A DNA stretch of 64,000 nucleotides from Riptortus pedestris (GCA_019009955.1 CM032228.1:203222501-203286500); one strand, 5' to 3'. Counted from the stretch's first letter, positions 1-11,301 are shown. The notes: generated from the letters alone by a model not told the origin. A program made the numbers and translations.

Positions 1-382
1 TAGCATTTGTATGAAGTTTATGGTCGGGTATAGTTGGGATTAGGTCGGCCATTTCCGTCATTGCTCGGCTCAGGTGGAAGCTTCTTTTAACCTTACCTTA
101 CCTTCGTTACTTTGTGAGATTTAAGCAAATACGTTCTGTTCATCCCCCCCCCCTTCTTTAGTTCTTGGACTACTAAAATTTGAGTTATTAAAATAAAAAT
201 TATTTTTACAATTCAGAAGCCGTTTCAGTTGGGAATTTATTACAATTAACTGAAAGATTTCTCATTACCGTTATGCATTTAATCACGGTGGCATTGTGTT
301 ACCAGTATGGAGATTTCTCTATTGTAAAACTTCACTTGGGAAATCTGCTTAGTTTACGCAGCCCCTGCGTGACGGACTTTTT
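1..382 (+). mobile_element. HINE-like element, 3' portion
   Basis: This is the 3' part of a non-autonomous element whose 5' end lies outside the window. It holds the family's C-run followed by TTCTTGGACTACTAAAA (about 145-180), then GGGAAATCTGCTTAG at about 338-353. The terminal stem-loop CGCAG/CTGCG and GACGGACTTTTT end near 382. Positions 1-119 match an internal variant block also seen near 47660-47800. No coding capacity. Confidence 0.8.
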
Positions 383-493
383 AACTCACTATTCACAACA
401 AAATCCCTTCTTTTATCCCTTTTTTCTAAAGAAAGCTCACTCTTTATAATCTGAAACTATATAAGAGTTTTATTTTTTTTTAAATACTGTAAA

Positions 494-501
<8 letters not shown>

Positions 502-553
<52 letters not shown>

Positions 554-1080
554 TGTTAACGCTCTAGCAATTTTTCTTCTATCGTTACCAAACTCAATAA
601 GGTTAATGGCTGAATTCGGACAAGTGGGAGGGGAAGTTTAGAGGGGGTGATTTTTGAAAATTCGAAATATCTCCGTTATTATAAGTCGGATCGAAAAATT
701 TTACAGGACCAATCTTATTGCAAATGTAATGTACTACCAATATTGTCTATCTGGAATATTAAGAGAGATATTTCCTTTTTCATCCTTCAGCAAACCCCCA
801 CTTCTACTCATGTTAGATAAACAATACTCTGTTTTATAATAAACCAATTTATTTGAAGCTTAAATACCAAATATTGGTTCAAGAGACCTTTAACATATAC
901 TTTCGAGATATATGGAAATATGTTCTAGTGAGCCCCCCCCCCTTCTTAAGTTCTTGGACTACTAAAACTTGCTTGATTGCGAGAAAAAGTATTCTGATTC
1001 GTTATAAATTACAGTACAAGTTATAGTAAATAGTTTTCAATATAATTAATATTTTTGTGATGTTGATAAATCAGTAATTT
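502..1080 (+). mobile_element. HINE-like element, both ends missing
   Basis: The copy opens in the (TA)n tract (502-550) and runs through the family core: hairpin remnant ACGCTCTAGC, a GGGAGGGG run, AAATATCTCCGTTATTATA and the C-run near 934-942. The 5' AGCAGATTTCCC and the 3' stem-loop are absent. A short ORF inside is incidental. Confidence 0.75.
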
Positions 1081-1204
1081 TGTGTTAAAACGCTAAAAAC
1101 TGTCGAATTATCCCCGAAAGTCTTCAGCTCCTTCTTTAGTTTTAAGATGGGTTATTGAGAATCTCAAACAGGATAAACCCCTTTAGCTGAACAATGCTAT
1201 CCCC

Positions 1205-1600
1205 CGAAATGCTAAGACTCAAGGATTATTTTTCAGGTTCCATCCTGGACGAACGGAAGTGACTGTGATATAGACATGAAATCGGCAATTCTGACAGAGC
1301 CCCGGGGAGTGATTACTCTCAAGGACCGTATCCAAGGAGAGCGGCGGCCATTTTCAGGCGTCGCTAGATGTCTAAGTGCAGTGCTCCCAGCGGCCCGCTG
1401 ACAGACGGTGGAGCCAGTGAACCATCCAAGGTCTGGGGACCTCCGCTCTTACGTAAGCTGCACCTCAGCCTCACCTGTCCGCTCTTTGTCTGTCAGGGCT
1501 ACTTCACTCTCTCACCAATCACGGTGAAATTTAATTAGCAGACGCCTGCGCCTAAACGCTTCTTAAAGCATCCCCTTACCAAAACGGAAGCTGTCATCGA
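1205..1600. other. GC-rich non-repetitive block
   Basis: This stretch is clearly richer in G+C than its AT-rich surroundings and matches no repeat family in the window. It contains GCGGCGGCCATTTT, several CpG dinucleotides, and TTTAATTAG followed by CAGACGCCTGCGCC. No ORF of useful length is present. It could be a promoter-proximal region, a non-coding first exon, a conserved regulatory element or unrecognised old transposon DNA. I cannot choose between these from sequence alone. Confidence 0.3.
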
Positions 1601-2159
1601 GGAATTCTCCATCATTTTAAAATATAATAATAACGCCCATTCCACTTATAAATATTTATTGGAAAAGCCGACATTGTCTCTTAGCCGACTTTTCCTCGGC
1701 AACTTCTCTCGGCATGGTGTATCTATTAGTTACGAAGGAAGTCCAGTAAGGTGGTCGCTGCAGTACTATACTATCCCCCAAAAATCTGAAGAATATTTAG
1801 TTTTTGATTCCTTCCTCTGCTCTGATTATCGTGGGTAGATTTTGGAGAATCCCAAAGTTATGATATTAATGCTAACTAGAAGTTAGGAATGTAGGACGTG
1901 TTTTAGGGTTTCCCTATTATTGGCATACCAAGCAATGTTCTCCATTACCATTCTTTGAAGGAAAGTAAACATTCCTGGAACATTCATTTGCAAGAATTAC
2001 ATGAAATGGATTTTCTTCCAAAATAATTAGCTCCATATTGCTGATTTGTCTCTGGATGTGGCACTCCTTCTATTTATCGTCTAAAGGCAGCTCTTTTAAG
2101 CCTTCCAACTTGAATAATTCAGAATACAATCATCGCTCACTTTTTTTGTTGTGTTTGGA
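1601..2159. other. No recognisable feature
   Basis: AT-rich sequence with no ORF, RNA gene or member of the window's repeat families that I could identify. Confidence 0.5.
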
Positions 2160-2365
2160 ACCGAAAATATTTATAAATATATACATTTTTATTTGAGTTT
2201 GTTTGATCGTTACCGAACTCGATATATAAGTAAAAACTAAAGAGCATGTCCGTTAAGTGCTAAACCCGAAAATTTAAAATATATCTGTTAATTTGAGTCG
2301 GATCGAAAAATTGTATGTAGCCAAGCTTGTTGCGAATCAATTTTCTGTATATTATTCACTATCGT
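2160..2365 (+). mobile_element. HINE-like element, core fragment
   Basis: A diverged core fragment. It shows GTTTGATCGTTACCGAACTCGAT, here broken only by age, and GTCGGATCGAAAAATTGTA, both of which recur in the family core. Neither terminus is present. Confidence 0.6.
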
Positions 2366-2422
2366 GTACAGTAACTGAGTTGGAGTTTTTTTATTTTCTT
2401 TATTTTTTTTCTTTACGTATTT

Positions 2423-2449
2423 CCTCTACATAGTAACCCTATGTGGAGG
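2423..2449 (-). other. LINE 3'-terminal hairpin
   Basis: CCTCTACATAG and CTATGTGGAGG form an 11 bp stem with one wobble pair around a short loop. On the minus strand it sits at the very 3' end of the LINE fragment, just before the A-rich tail. A diverged version with the pairing kept is found at 62532-62556. A 3' hairpin recognised by the reverse transcriptase is an inference. Confidence 0.55.
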
Positions 2450-2699
2450 AATTTTATTTTTCTGCAAATCCCATGTATATTTGTATTATATGTGCATTTT
2501 GTCAAAGCGTTTAACTTTTTTTTATATATAATAATATATATATATATACATATTAAAAAATGGAAATAAGATTATGAAAATTAATCTTGATTAAATAAAA
2601 CAAAAACAATAAATAGAACAACACAGGAATTCAATTAAATAACCAATAAAAAAAAATGACATAATATTAATATTATATTATCTTTTCTTCTCTCAGATT

Positions 2700-3200
2700 A
2701 AGAATATCATAGGCTGTTGCTTTTAATAAATTTAGGTGTTTTGAAAATAAAATATCGGGACTGATAGGCCATACGGGAATATTAGTCTTTAACTGTCTTT
2801 ATGTCAGTAGTTTGAGACAGTCTACATTCATAAATCAGGTGGGTGAATGTCTGTTCGGTGTAACTGTTGCATTTACAAGTATTTGAGTCAGTAAGTATTT
2901 GAATCTGTATAAGTAAGAGTTTGTATTTCCGTGTCCAGTTAGTGTTTGTGTTAGATAAAATGTATGTTGGGATAGTGAGATATTGATTTTTAAAACAGGG
3001 ATATATAATTTTAGATGAAATCCTTTATCTGTTTGATTCCATCTCTGTTGCCACAAATTAATACTTCTTTCTCTTAATAAAGATTTTAACACAGTTGGAG
3101 TAATTTTATTGTAAATTACCTCTTCGCTACTTTTGGAGGCACTTTTGGCGTGGATATGACTATTTAATTGCCCATAATTCCTGCAAGTGCCTTGACCCAT
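2700..3200 (-). pseudogene. Decayed LINE pol C-terminus
   Basis: The open part (2835-3200) has 121 codons, and the frame must change near 2880 to keep the zinc-knuckle-like C-x-C...H...C tail intact. In full elements this tail follows RNase H and reverse transcriptase; neither is present here. The translated piece carries W-Q-Q-R-W and L-T-G-H-G, the best anchors for the call. It is not a host gene: there is no splice structure, and the 3' flank is a LINE-style UTR. Confidence 0.7.
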
Positions 3201-3204
3201 TTGA

Positions 3205-3753
3205 AGTGAAGAATCCCACTTTTACTCCTCATCACACTTTAACAATAAATGAGTATATCATGAAACGTTTTATTCCAAAGCTTAAATATAAAATATTGCT
3301 TATTATGGATCTTTATTCGAATTAATCCATGAACATATTTCGTGTGATGACGCCATCAATTAAGATTTTATTTCTTGACTCAAAAATGTTATTTGATCTA
3401 TCCCATACACAATATTTAAACGTCTCATTCAACACTAAAGATCATATTCGTTAATGGCTGAATTAGGAAAACGTACCCTATTCCTATTTCAATTTCAGCC
3501 AGATGGTTTAGTGGGATTTAGAATTCGTTAATTCAAAATAACTGTGTTATTATTAACCGGACCGAAAAATGCTATAGAACCAATCTTGAAGAGAACTATT
3601 GATGCTCTGTGATTGTTGCTCTATATATTTTTAGCAGATTTCCCTTATGGAAAATCAGCTATTGAGGTTGTACTCATGAAGGAATTTTCGAAATTTTTCT
3701 TCAAATGTCCATCGATCCTATCTAGTAGATGACGAAAATGAGGTCCGTTCAAA

Positions 3754-3826
<73 letters not shown>

Positions 3827-4391
3827 CTGTCGACGCTCTAGAAGTCACAGACTTTTTATTAATCGTTACCAAACTCGATATTTAATAGTTTTATACAAAA
3901 AGAAATATCAAGTTTGTTACGGCTGAAATCGGACCTGTGGGAGGGGGGGGGGTTAAATGGGAGGAATTTCGAAATATCTCCGTTACTATACGTCGGAACG
4001 AAAAATTGCACAGAACCAATCTTATTGTAAATTAAATTTACTATAAATATTGTCACATACATTTTTTCTCTATCTTGAATATTAACCGAGATATTTGCAT
4101 TTTTATTAAATCGGGGCGCCTAACGGACGAGAGTTACTTTCCCGCCAAAGCTAGTTCGGCCGTTTCCTTCACTGGCTCGGCCCTCGTGAAATTCCTCTAT
4201 TGTAATACTTCACGTGGGAAATCTGCTTAGTTTACGCTTCCCCTGCGTGACGGACTTTTTCTTAATTCAAGTATTATGCAAGTTCTTTGCAATTCATTGT
4301 TTTCAGCCTTCAGTAAACCCACACATCTCATTGGATTCTTATTCAAGTATAGATAACTTTTGTTGTTCAGCCCATGTCTGACGGACTTTTT
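3205..4391 (+). mobile_element. Older HINE-like element, dimeric core, interrupted
   Basis: An older, diverged family copy. It begins within a core module (CCCACTTTTACTCCT), passes through TTAAGATTTTATTTCTTGACTC (one 22-base block, quoted to show the subfamily) and then a second core module from about 3430. It is cut at 3632 by a younger copy. It resumes at 4261 with TTGTTTTCAGCCTTCAGTAAACCC-type sequence, and its 3' end, CAGCCCATGTCTGACGGACTTTTT, lies at about 4368-4391. The terminal stem-loop has decayed. Confidence 0.7.
3633..4260 (+). mobile_element. HINE-like element, complete and nested
   Basis: Both ends are present. AGCAGATTTCCCTTATGG starts at 3633, the (TA)n tract is at 3758-3820, and the copy ends with GGGAAATCTGCTTAG, the stem-loop region and GACGGACTTTTT at 4260. 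It sits inside an older copy of the same family, with only T residues at both junctions and no longer target duplication. This defines the element ends. The short ORFs are (TA)n read as Ile-Tyr repeats. Confidence 0.85.
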
Positions 4392-4499
4392 CTCTCACTT
4401 TCCTGTTGGGTGCATCCCAGATCTGTAATATATGCCAAATTATGTTTGTTGAATTTCGCCTAAATGGGCTTTAGACTTTTGTCTTCACTTTCCAATACT

Positions 4500-4740
4500 C
4501 TTGTTTTTGTATCATCATTATTGTTGTGATTGTGAAAGGATGATTGACAGATGAGCCGAGACAAGAAAGACCTCGGTGCTCCGAACAAAGCACATTGTCC
4601 CCCCATTGTCAAGCCGAACGCACACAATTCACCCGCTCTCCAAGGAACCGCTTATCATACCGAATATTCCTCATGGCTAAATCAACCGCCATAATCCAAT
4701 AGCTTGGATGGACTCTTGACATTAACGCCTACACGAAGGG
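4500..4740. promoter_or_regulatory. Candidate cis-regulatory element
   Basis: This is a short non-repetitive island between transposon copies. TGATTGACAG at 4541-4550 equals the published composite site for PBX with PREP/MEIS homeodomain partners. SOX-like ATTGT and ACAAAG motifs cluster at about 4518-4612. Composition is more balanced than in the flanks, and there is no ORF. Single motifs occur by chance at this scale, so a regulatory role is only a hypothesis. Confidence 0.22.
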
Positions 4741-4794
4741 GGTACTTTTTGCTATCCATTATTACAAGAAATCAGAATAATTTTACTCTCAATC

Positions 4795-5135
4795 ACTCAG
4801 ATTTTAGTAGTCCAAGAACAAAAGGAGGGGGTGGGGATGAACAGAACGTATTTGCATATATTTCGTAAAGTAGAAGTTCAATGCAACAATATTTGGCATT
4901 TAACCTTGAGTATGAAGTGGCTCATGATATAAGAGCTTATTATTATTATGACATGAGTAGGAGTGGAAAATAGGAATATCTCGGTTAATATTCAAGATAG
5001 AGAATAAATGTGTATTAAACTATTTATAGTACATTTAATTTGCAATAAGACTTTCAATTTTTCGAACCTAAATTTAGTATCAGAGATATTTGGAAATCCC
5101 TTCAGAAAACTCCCTTCCCTCCTATTTCAGCTTCT
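4795..5135 (-). mobile_element. HINE-like element, core fragment
   Basis: The reverse complement shows the family order: TTTTAGTAGTCCAAGAAC, a G-run (the complement of the C-run), AATATTTGGCATTTAA, ATGAGTAGGAGTGG, and a sequence resembling AATATCTCGGTTAATATTCAAG. The ends are missing. Confidence 0.65.
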
Positions 5136-5675
5136 TTGCTCTACAGTGTGAGGTTATTAAATCAGTCGTTGGAAGCGAATATATGGAACTAATATTCATC
5201 GCATTGGTTTATGAGCAACAAATACTGTTTTTATTATATTACTAATAATATTATTTTATTTTATTGGGTGTGAAAACGTTGATGCTCACCGATAAATCGA
5301 TAAGAATCATCCGCCACGCATGAGAAGTCCATTTCCCTCTTGCTGGAGTTTCTTCTTTAGGGCATCCTATTAATTAATTTAATTTAAATTATGTCACTGT
5401 CTCACCTTATGACGATGCAACTAATCAGAAAATTTGTTCATAGATAATTCCATTTACCACCGTATCTCGTAAAATGATTAATAAAGTAGGGGTAGAACAT
5501 CCACCTACTCTCATCAAAACCGTTATAAGGAGGCGGATGGAAATTTCCTTCTTAAAAAATTCCAAATTCCCGTAGTAACGAATCTGCACACGCGATTTTA
5601 AATCTGGAGTATGCTTTAAGTTGTTGTTCCAATATTAAGGCCAGAAAGTATATGTATTTAAACTGACTAAATTTA

Positions 5676-5678
<3 letters not shown>
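5136..5678. other. No recognisable feature
   Basis: AT-rich sequence without a gene or a clear member of the window's repeat families. Confidence 0.45.

Positions 5679-5723
<45 letters not shown>
5679..5723. repeat. (TA)n microsatellite
   Basis: An uninterrupted TA tract of about 45 bp. Unlike most tracts in this window it is not flanked by recognisable HINE-like sequence. Confidence 0.9.
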
Positions 5724-5725
<2 letters not shown>

Positions 5726-7734
5726 GGTTGCCATTATAGAACTTTATGATCCTTAGCTACCCTCGAGCATGACTTGGAATGAGTTGTTTCCAGTAGACTA
5801 ACGGGCCAATTGATGGCGTCAGCCTGCCCGTGGCCGAGATCTAATAGAGTCATAATCGTTAGTTATCTGACGTATATACTCTTCAGACTGCCGCTGATGC
5901 ATAAGGACTGCTACACTAGCGCGCCCTGTTAGCGAACTCTTGAGCTAATGCTCTTCCTTGGAGCGCCTGCGCCTATTTTTACCTTCAGCTTGTAGCGGTA
6001 GACGTAACCACGGCTTAACCTGAACGACGACAAGTGTTGGTTTGAAGGTTAGAGTATTTGCCATGAGGAATGAGGGAGACCTAGAAAGTCATTTTTCGAA
6101 GACATTTAACGTCTCGTGGATTCGATAGGTTTAATGATATGGAAAAATAATTTGTGGGCACCACAAGACTTCCTTGAAGTCATATTAGACTTATTTACAT
6201 GTATGTAAGAAATATCTGAGGCCCGAAAATGGTAATTGATCCCATGAACAGGTAATCCTGATTGTCGAAGGAACGAATAAGGGAATAAGAGGGCCACAAG
6301 GACATGCAGTGGATTCGCGTTCCCTTCTGCATCAGGCCATTTACCAATAAAGGCTTGATGATGAAAATTCCATCCATACCTATAAAGGCATGAGCGGAGA
6401 GAATTCCACTTAAGGCTAGAGTTGTTAGATAACCATCTCTCAGTAGCCCGTAGCCTTCTTAACCTGACTAATAATATGCAGTAGCTAGTATGAGTATGCA
6501 GGCTATAACTTTTATCTACCTTCTAGTCTTGCTCCACTGACATGTTGCAAGTGAGAATTTAAACCAGGAGGGATGGTTTACAGCGGGTTCTAAAAAGAGA
6601 AGAAATAAAGAGAAATCCTGGATGACTGTCTTATTTAAAAAATAATTTTATTTTATTATTATTCGTTTTGTACAACTGGAGGACTAAGGCTATTTAAAAA
6701 TGAATTTCATAATAAAATAAAAGGCAGAATGCAAGTCAAGAGGAAAATGGCTGCCGTACATGAGTAATGCATCGTTTGTTGACCCCGGATAGTAGAACCT
6801 TAGCCAACGAGCTCTTGACCCCGGAAATAATAACCACAGTCAAAGTGTTAAGGCATCTCTCAACCAAAGCTACAATAGTTACTTCAAAAACATTCTTCGT
6901 AGTACTTGCTAATGGTTATAAGGTACCATTACACTAGCAGAAGTATTATCACTAGCCTTTATATTGTTAATTTAAACAGAGAGTAGAAGGAATTATTGAA
7001 TAATGCAGATGCACTTGATAACATTTATACCAGAATGCTTTTGATAATAATAAATAACAACTTTTATATGGCTGAGTGCGAAAAATACGGATTGATTGCA
7101 AAAGCAGAAATAATTTTTTAACTCTGAATATCGGAAAAAAACCAGACTACCAGCTAGAATCTAGACTTAAGGCTTGCAAGCCAAGGAAATCCTCCCTCTT
7201 CATATAATCTGTTTAATAGGTTTATAAAATAAATAATAACGGAAATTGAACGATGCAGGGAAGGTATTACAGATAAGCAGAAAATCACTTCATGTCTTCA
7301 GATTCGTTGATGGTATTGCAAACTTGATGTCATTGGATACTTAAGTTCTGATATGCTATATCTATTGAAGCTAAAGCGATAAATGCATATACAATAAAAG
7401 CTTTAGCAGTAGCGAAGGAACAAATAAAAAGTCTGTCACACAAGAATTGCACAAACAAAGCAGATTTAAGAAGCTGCAATGTAATACTGATGACATCATT
7501 GCCATCCTACTCTTTAATAATTTTGTAACAAGATGTCTATATAAACAGGACTTGGGATTTAAGCAGAACATAAAATGTTTATCAAAGAGTGTAGCTTCGA
7601 TTGAAAGCTGTTTGAGTAGTAGTGGGGTCAAATGCACGCAGAAAATTTAAGAAGTATAATGTCTACCTACGTTAACGTTTGAGAATTACAACAGTACGGA
7701 ACAAACTTCATAGCATTAAATTTCCACAGAGATT
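5724..7734. other. No gene recognised
   Basis: About 2 kb with several short ORFs on both strands, none showing a motif or biased composition I can support. Positions 5750-6110 are somewhat richer in G+C. Near 6780-6830 the phrase TTGACCCCGGA(A/T)A occurs twice within about 40 bp, a small local duplication. Confidence 0.4.
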
Positions 7735-7945
7735 GATTTTATGGTCCCATTCATAATTACGAAGACACTTCAAAATTTATATTTTATAACTTCTCTCTCC
7801 CTCCCCCTTTCTCAGATGAATGCAATACGTCGTATTTAACCTTGTAATAAGATGGGATATACATGCTTATTGTTAATGTGCAGGGGTTGCTGTGAGGGTA
7901 TATTGAAAACTAAAACTCAAATATCTCGGCTAATATGAGAGTTGT
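7735..7945 (-). mobile_element. Probable HINE-like fragment, degenerate
   Basis: The right part reads TGAAAACTAAAACTCAAATATCTCGGCTAATATGAGAG-like sequence, which matches the family's reverse-strand core; a pyrimidine run near 7790-7810 fits the diverged C/G-run. The identification rests on these two anchors only. Confidence 0.35.
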
Positions 7946-8159
7946 TGTTGTTATTTATAAATGGAAATATTTTGAAGTTTTGATCAGAAACAATGGTAAA
8001 CAAGGCACAAAAACGTAAGATGCCCAAACGAAATCCAACGAGGAAGTTCTAAATGAGGTTAAGTTGAGATAAAAAACTTATCTAGTTCATCAAAAGCCCG
8101 AGGAAGCCTAATCGGCACATCAGAAGATAACACTGGTATCATAACTATATTGAACTTGA

Positions 8160-8175
8160 AGTGGTGGGCGTAGTA
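8160..8175. repeat. Target-site duplication, left copy
   Basis: AGTGGTGGGCGTAGTA matches AGTCGTGGGCGTAGTA at 10981-10996 with one mismatch. The pair brackets the LINE at 8176-10979, as expected for target-primed reverse transcription. Confidence 0.8.
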
Positions 8176-10979
8176 ATAGTAACGAGTTATATAGAAACTT
8201 TATTATATCAATTACTGAAGCCCTAACACACTCAGGCTTAATGGTCCCAAAAGTAACTATATTAAGTATTCTTTCAACCCTAAAAATAAATTGTTTGATC
8301 TAAAGTGTCGCCTGTTGAAACGCAATTTACAGCAGAAATATAGAATAATGACTAAAAACAAGTATTCGGACAGTGCAGTGGACGATTACTTAAATGCAAA
8401 AAATGTTTACAGGGCAATCATACAGTTAAAGAAATGTCAATATAGGGCTGTTGTCATTGAAAAACTAAGAAATGTGAGAAACAGTGCCGAGTTTTGGGAA
8501 ACTGTAAAATCACTTAAGCCTGCAACTTTACATACTAATGAAATTCATATAGACCTTTGGGCTGCTCATTATAAATCTCTTTATGGGCAAAAAATTAAAT
8601 CAGACAAATTGTTTTTTTCTGTCACTCACCCTATACTTGACCAGCCATTTTCATTAGAGGAATTACAGTACTGCATTAAACGGTCAAAAAACAAGAAATC
8701 CCCTGGGTTTGATAACATGATATATGAGGTTTTCAAGAATCTAACCCCAGAATGGGAACATTATATATTGAATCTGTTCAATACCATAGTTGACTCGGAA
8801 AATCCACCAGAGGCTTGGTCAAAATCCAAACTGCGATTAATGTGCAAAAAGGGAGATAAGAAAGATGTCGACAACTATCGAGGAATCTCTTTAATAAATA
8901 ATATAGCAAAGTTGTTTACAGCTATACTAACTCGCAGAATTCTTGATTGGGCCGAGAGCGAGCAGTTGATCCCTGAAGAACAGGCAGGTTTTAGGGAAGG
9001 AAGAGGTTGCATTCAGCATGTCTTCTCACTGACTGCATTAGTTGGTATGCATTTGCAAGGGAAGGGAACCTACATATATGCAACATTTGTCGATTTCAAG
9101 AAAGCACTCGACTCTATAAACCAGGAGCTACTCTGGCAAAAATTGTTTACTCTTGGGCTCAGCGGGAAAATAATACAAATTCTAAAAGCACTTTATGACA
9201 AGGCTTCCATGTTTATTAAAATTGGTTCCGAGCTCTCAGATGAAATACCTATAAGTTATGGATTATTGCAAGGGGAAAGTCTCAGTCCAACCCTTTTCAT
9301 TTGTTTTCTATGCGACATAATTTCTTTTTTTTATAATAGTGGTGCGACAGGAATCGCAATAGATAGCGCAAATGAAATCATAATGCTCTTATTTGCAGAT
9401 GACATTATACTTCTAAGTACTTCATGGCATGAAGCTCATAAAAAACTTAAAATATTAGAAACATATTGTAACCAAAATTCACTCATGTTGAATCAAATCC
9501 CCCCGTACTAAAAAACTGAAACCTCTGTACTGGCAGGATAAAGAATTGTAGTACACTAAAACCTACACACACCTTGGAGTGCTTTTTTCCTCATCATGAA
9601 GATTTTCCAAAGATGCAGAACATTTCAGCCAGAGATCAAATGCGGCAAGTGCAAAGGTTAGGGAAATACTGGGAAGAGGAAAGAGTGATTCCTGGGAAGC
9701 AAGAATAGCCCTATTTGATTCAATGGTGTCATCTACTCTTCTTTATGGAGCAGAGATTTGGTCTCCAAATTACCTGGACCTTGTGGAATCGGTACAGCTG
9801 AGGTTCTGGAAGTATTTGTATTCTTGGCCAAGAAGTACCCCGAATTACATAGTCCGTTTGGAAACTGGGCGAGCGCACTTAAATGTAGTTATATTTAAGA
9901 AAATTATTAATTTCTGTGTTAAACTGCTCTCACCGACTTCCGAAAAAATGTTTTCTTAAGCTCCTTAGTTTGCACAATATGAAAAGCGACATAAAATATA
10001 ATTGGGTGTCACAAGTAAAATTTATAGCAGGGAATAATAATGTTGAAGAATATTTTTTCGAATCTTTAGACCAACAAACTTTGCTAGCCAACAAGATCAC
10101 AATCATTGAAACAATTGTAAACAATCTCCATTCCGTTGACGTGGATAGAGTTCTTAACTCAAGTTACAGCCGAATATATAAAAAGTATTTGTAGTTTTAA
10201 CCATTCTCTCCCTGAAAATTATTTAACGTTCCACACAAACATAAATAAAATCAAACTTATCAGTCAAATAAGGATTTCCTCTAGCGAGTATTTAAAATTA
10301 TCCTATAGAAACATGACTCAAATTATAAAAACTGGAGAGGTATGTAAATGGTGCCAAAAATATATTTACGTACATTTGAATCATTTACTGCTGTATTGCC
10401 CCGCTTTTACATCACACAGAGTAAAATTCCTTGACAAATATATGGTGCCTCAAAGAGAATACCTGTCATTGGTAAACATTCTGGATTACAACAATGAAAG
10501 TAAAGTTAATGATATTTTTTGTTTCTTATCAAAAGTTTGTGAAAGTTAACAATATAAAAGAAAGAATTGTATTATTTTTTATGGGGGTGTTTATTCAATA
10601 ATAATCGGCACATTATTTATTATATGCAGTTATACTTATTATTAGAAGAGTTATACTTATCTTAGAGAATAGTCATGTTAATCTGATATGTTAGAAAACT
10701 GATCTTTATTTAGACATTAAAAAAGAATGAATTAATCTACATTTACATTAAATTATAACCTATTGAATTCAGTATTATAAGTATTTAGATTAATATTAAT
10801 ATTGTATTACGTGCCAATGTATATGGTGTTCAGTTGTAATTCTAGGAATTATTATTATTTTATTTACACATACTTTAAGAAGTATAATATATTAATAACC
10901 ATACTAACACTAATTGGCCAGACTCTTGGCAACATGTTGTAAACAGAAGCCAATAAAATATCTATCTATCTATCTATCT
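8176..10979 (+). mobile_element. 5'-truncated non-LTR retrotransposon (LINE)
   Basis: A 2.8 kb retrocopy bounded by a 16 bp target duplication. It contains the reverse transcriptase and C-terminal region (8217-10549), an AT-rich 3' UTR, and a tail of TATC/TCTA repeats at about 10951-10979. It lacks ORF1 and the endonuclease domain, so the truncation is consistent with incomplete reverse transcription. Several frameshifts and stops make it dead. The near-perfect duplication and readable protein suggest moderate age. The RT motifs resemble the CR1/Jockey-like non-LTR group; a finer clade call needs a phylogeny. Confidence 0.9.
8217..10549 (+). pseudogene. LINE reverse transcriptase, frameshifted
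   Basis: The first long open frame (to 9511, 406 codons counted from 8291) holds the RT fingers and palm. It includes DNYRGISLINNIAKLF, PEEQAGFREGRGC, motif A FVDFKKALDS (catalytic Asp near residue 268), a motif B-like LLQGESLSPTLF and motif C LFADD (Asp residues 370-371). The frame then shifts at a C-run near 9500 and continues with TYTHLGVLFSS, SWEARIALFDSMVSSTLLYGAE and PRSTPNYIVRLETGRAHL. It contains two in-frame stops (near 9572 and 9598). Further shifts near 9945 and 10180 lead to the tail, with CKWCQ and HLNHLLLYCPAF as a Cys/His motif. The usual role is RNA-templated DNA synthesis at a nicked target; this copy cannot make the protein. Confidence 0.88.
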
Positions 10980-10980
10980 A

Positions 10981-10996
10981 AGTCGTGGGCGTAGTA
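10981..10996. repeat. Target-site duplication, right copy
   Basis: The right-hand partner of 8160-8175, lying directly after the (TCTA)n tail of the LINE. Confidence 0.8.
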
Positions 10997-11301
10997 TCAC
11001 AGAATGCATAGCTCTCGGCAGAACCGAATCGTTGCAATTTCAAAATCTTCACTTTGAAAAGATCTGTACCCTGATGGTATGTCGACCGACGATAGTGATC
11101 ATGACAAAGCCATATGATTCTTCTTATTCTGAACTCAATATTTTTTATTTATTCTTCATATTTTATGGGAAGGGTCACCAGCAAAAAGACAAATGATATA
11201 TATATATATATACGTATAGGTGTGATGTATGAAAGATCTTTGAACTTCAGATTATACATAGTCAAGTTTGAATTTTCGGCCATTATCAAGATAAATATTA
11301 A

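Larger units (their letters stand above)
2395..3210 (-). mobile_element. Non-LTR retrotransposon (LINE), 3' fragment
   Basis: The minus strand encodes the end of a LINE pol protein followed by a 3' UTR. It reads ERSINLWQQRWN, then LTQTLTGHGNTNSYLYRF, as in the region after the RNase H domain of I/R1/Jockey-type LINEs. A shift to another frame near 2880 continues with CKCNSYTEQTFTHLIYEC, a cysteine/histidine tail motif. The coding part ends near 2710. The UTR runs leftwards to a strong hairpin (2423-2449) and an A-rich tail. The 5' part is lost. The clade is inferred from motifs only. Confidence 0.75.

Noticed and set aside
2835..3200. A host gene of 121 codons
   Set aside because: WQQRW and LTGHG, with a Cys/His tail in another frame, identify it as a LINE fragment.
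3645..3926. ORFs on both strands rich in Ile-Tyr
   Set aside because: They are translations of the (TA)n tract inside a HINE-like element. The same applies at 27712-27930, 43212-43431 and 60997-61194.
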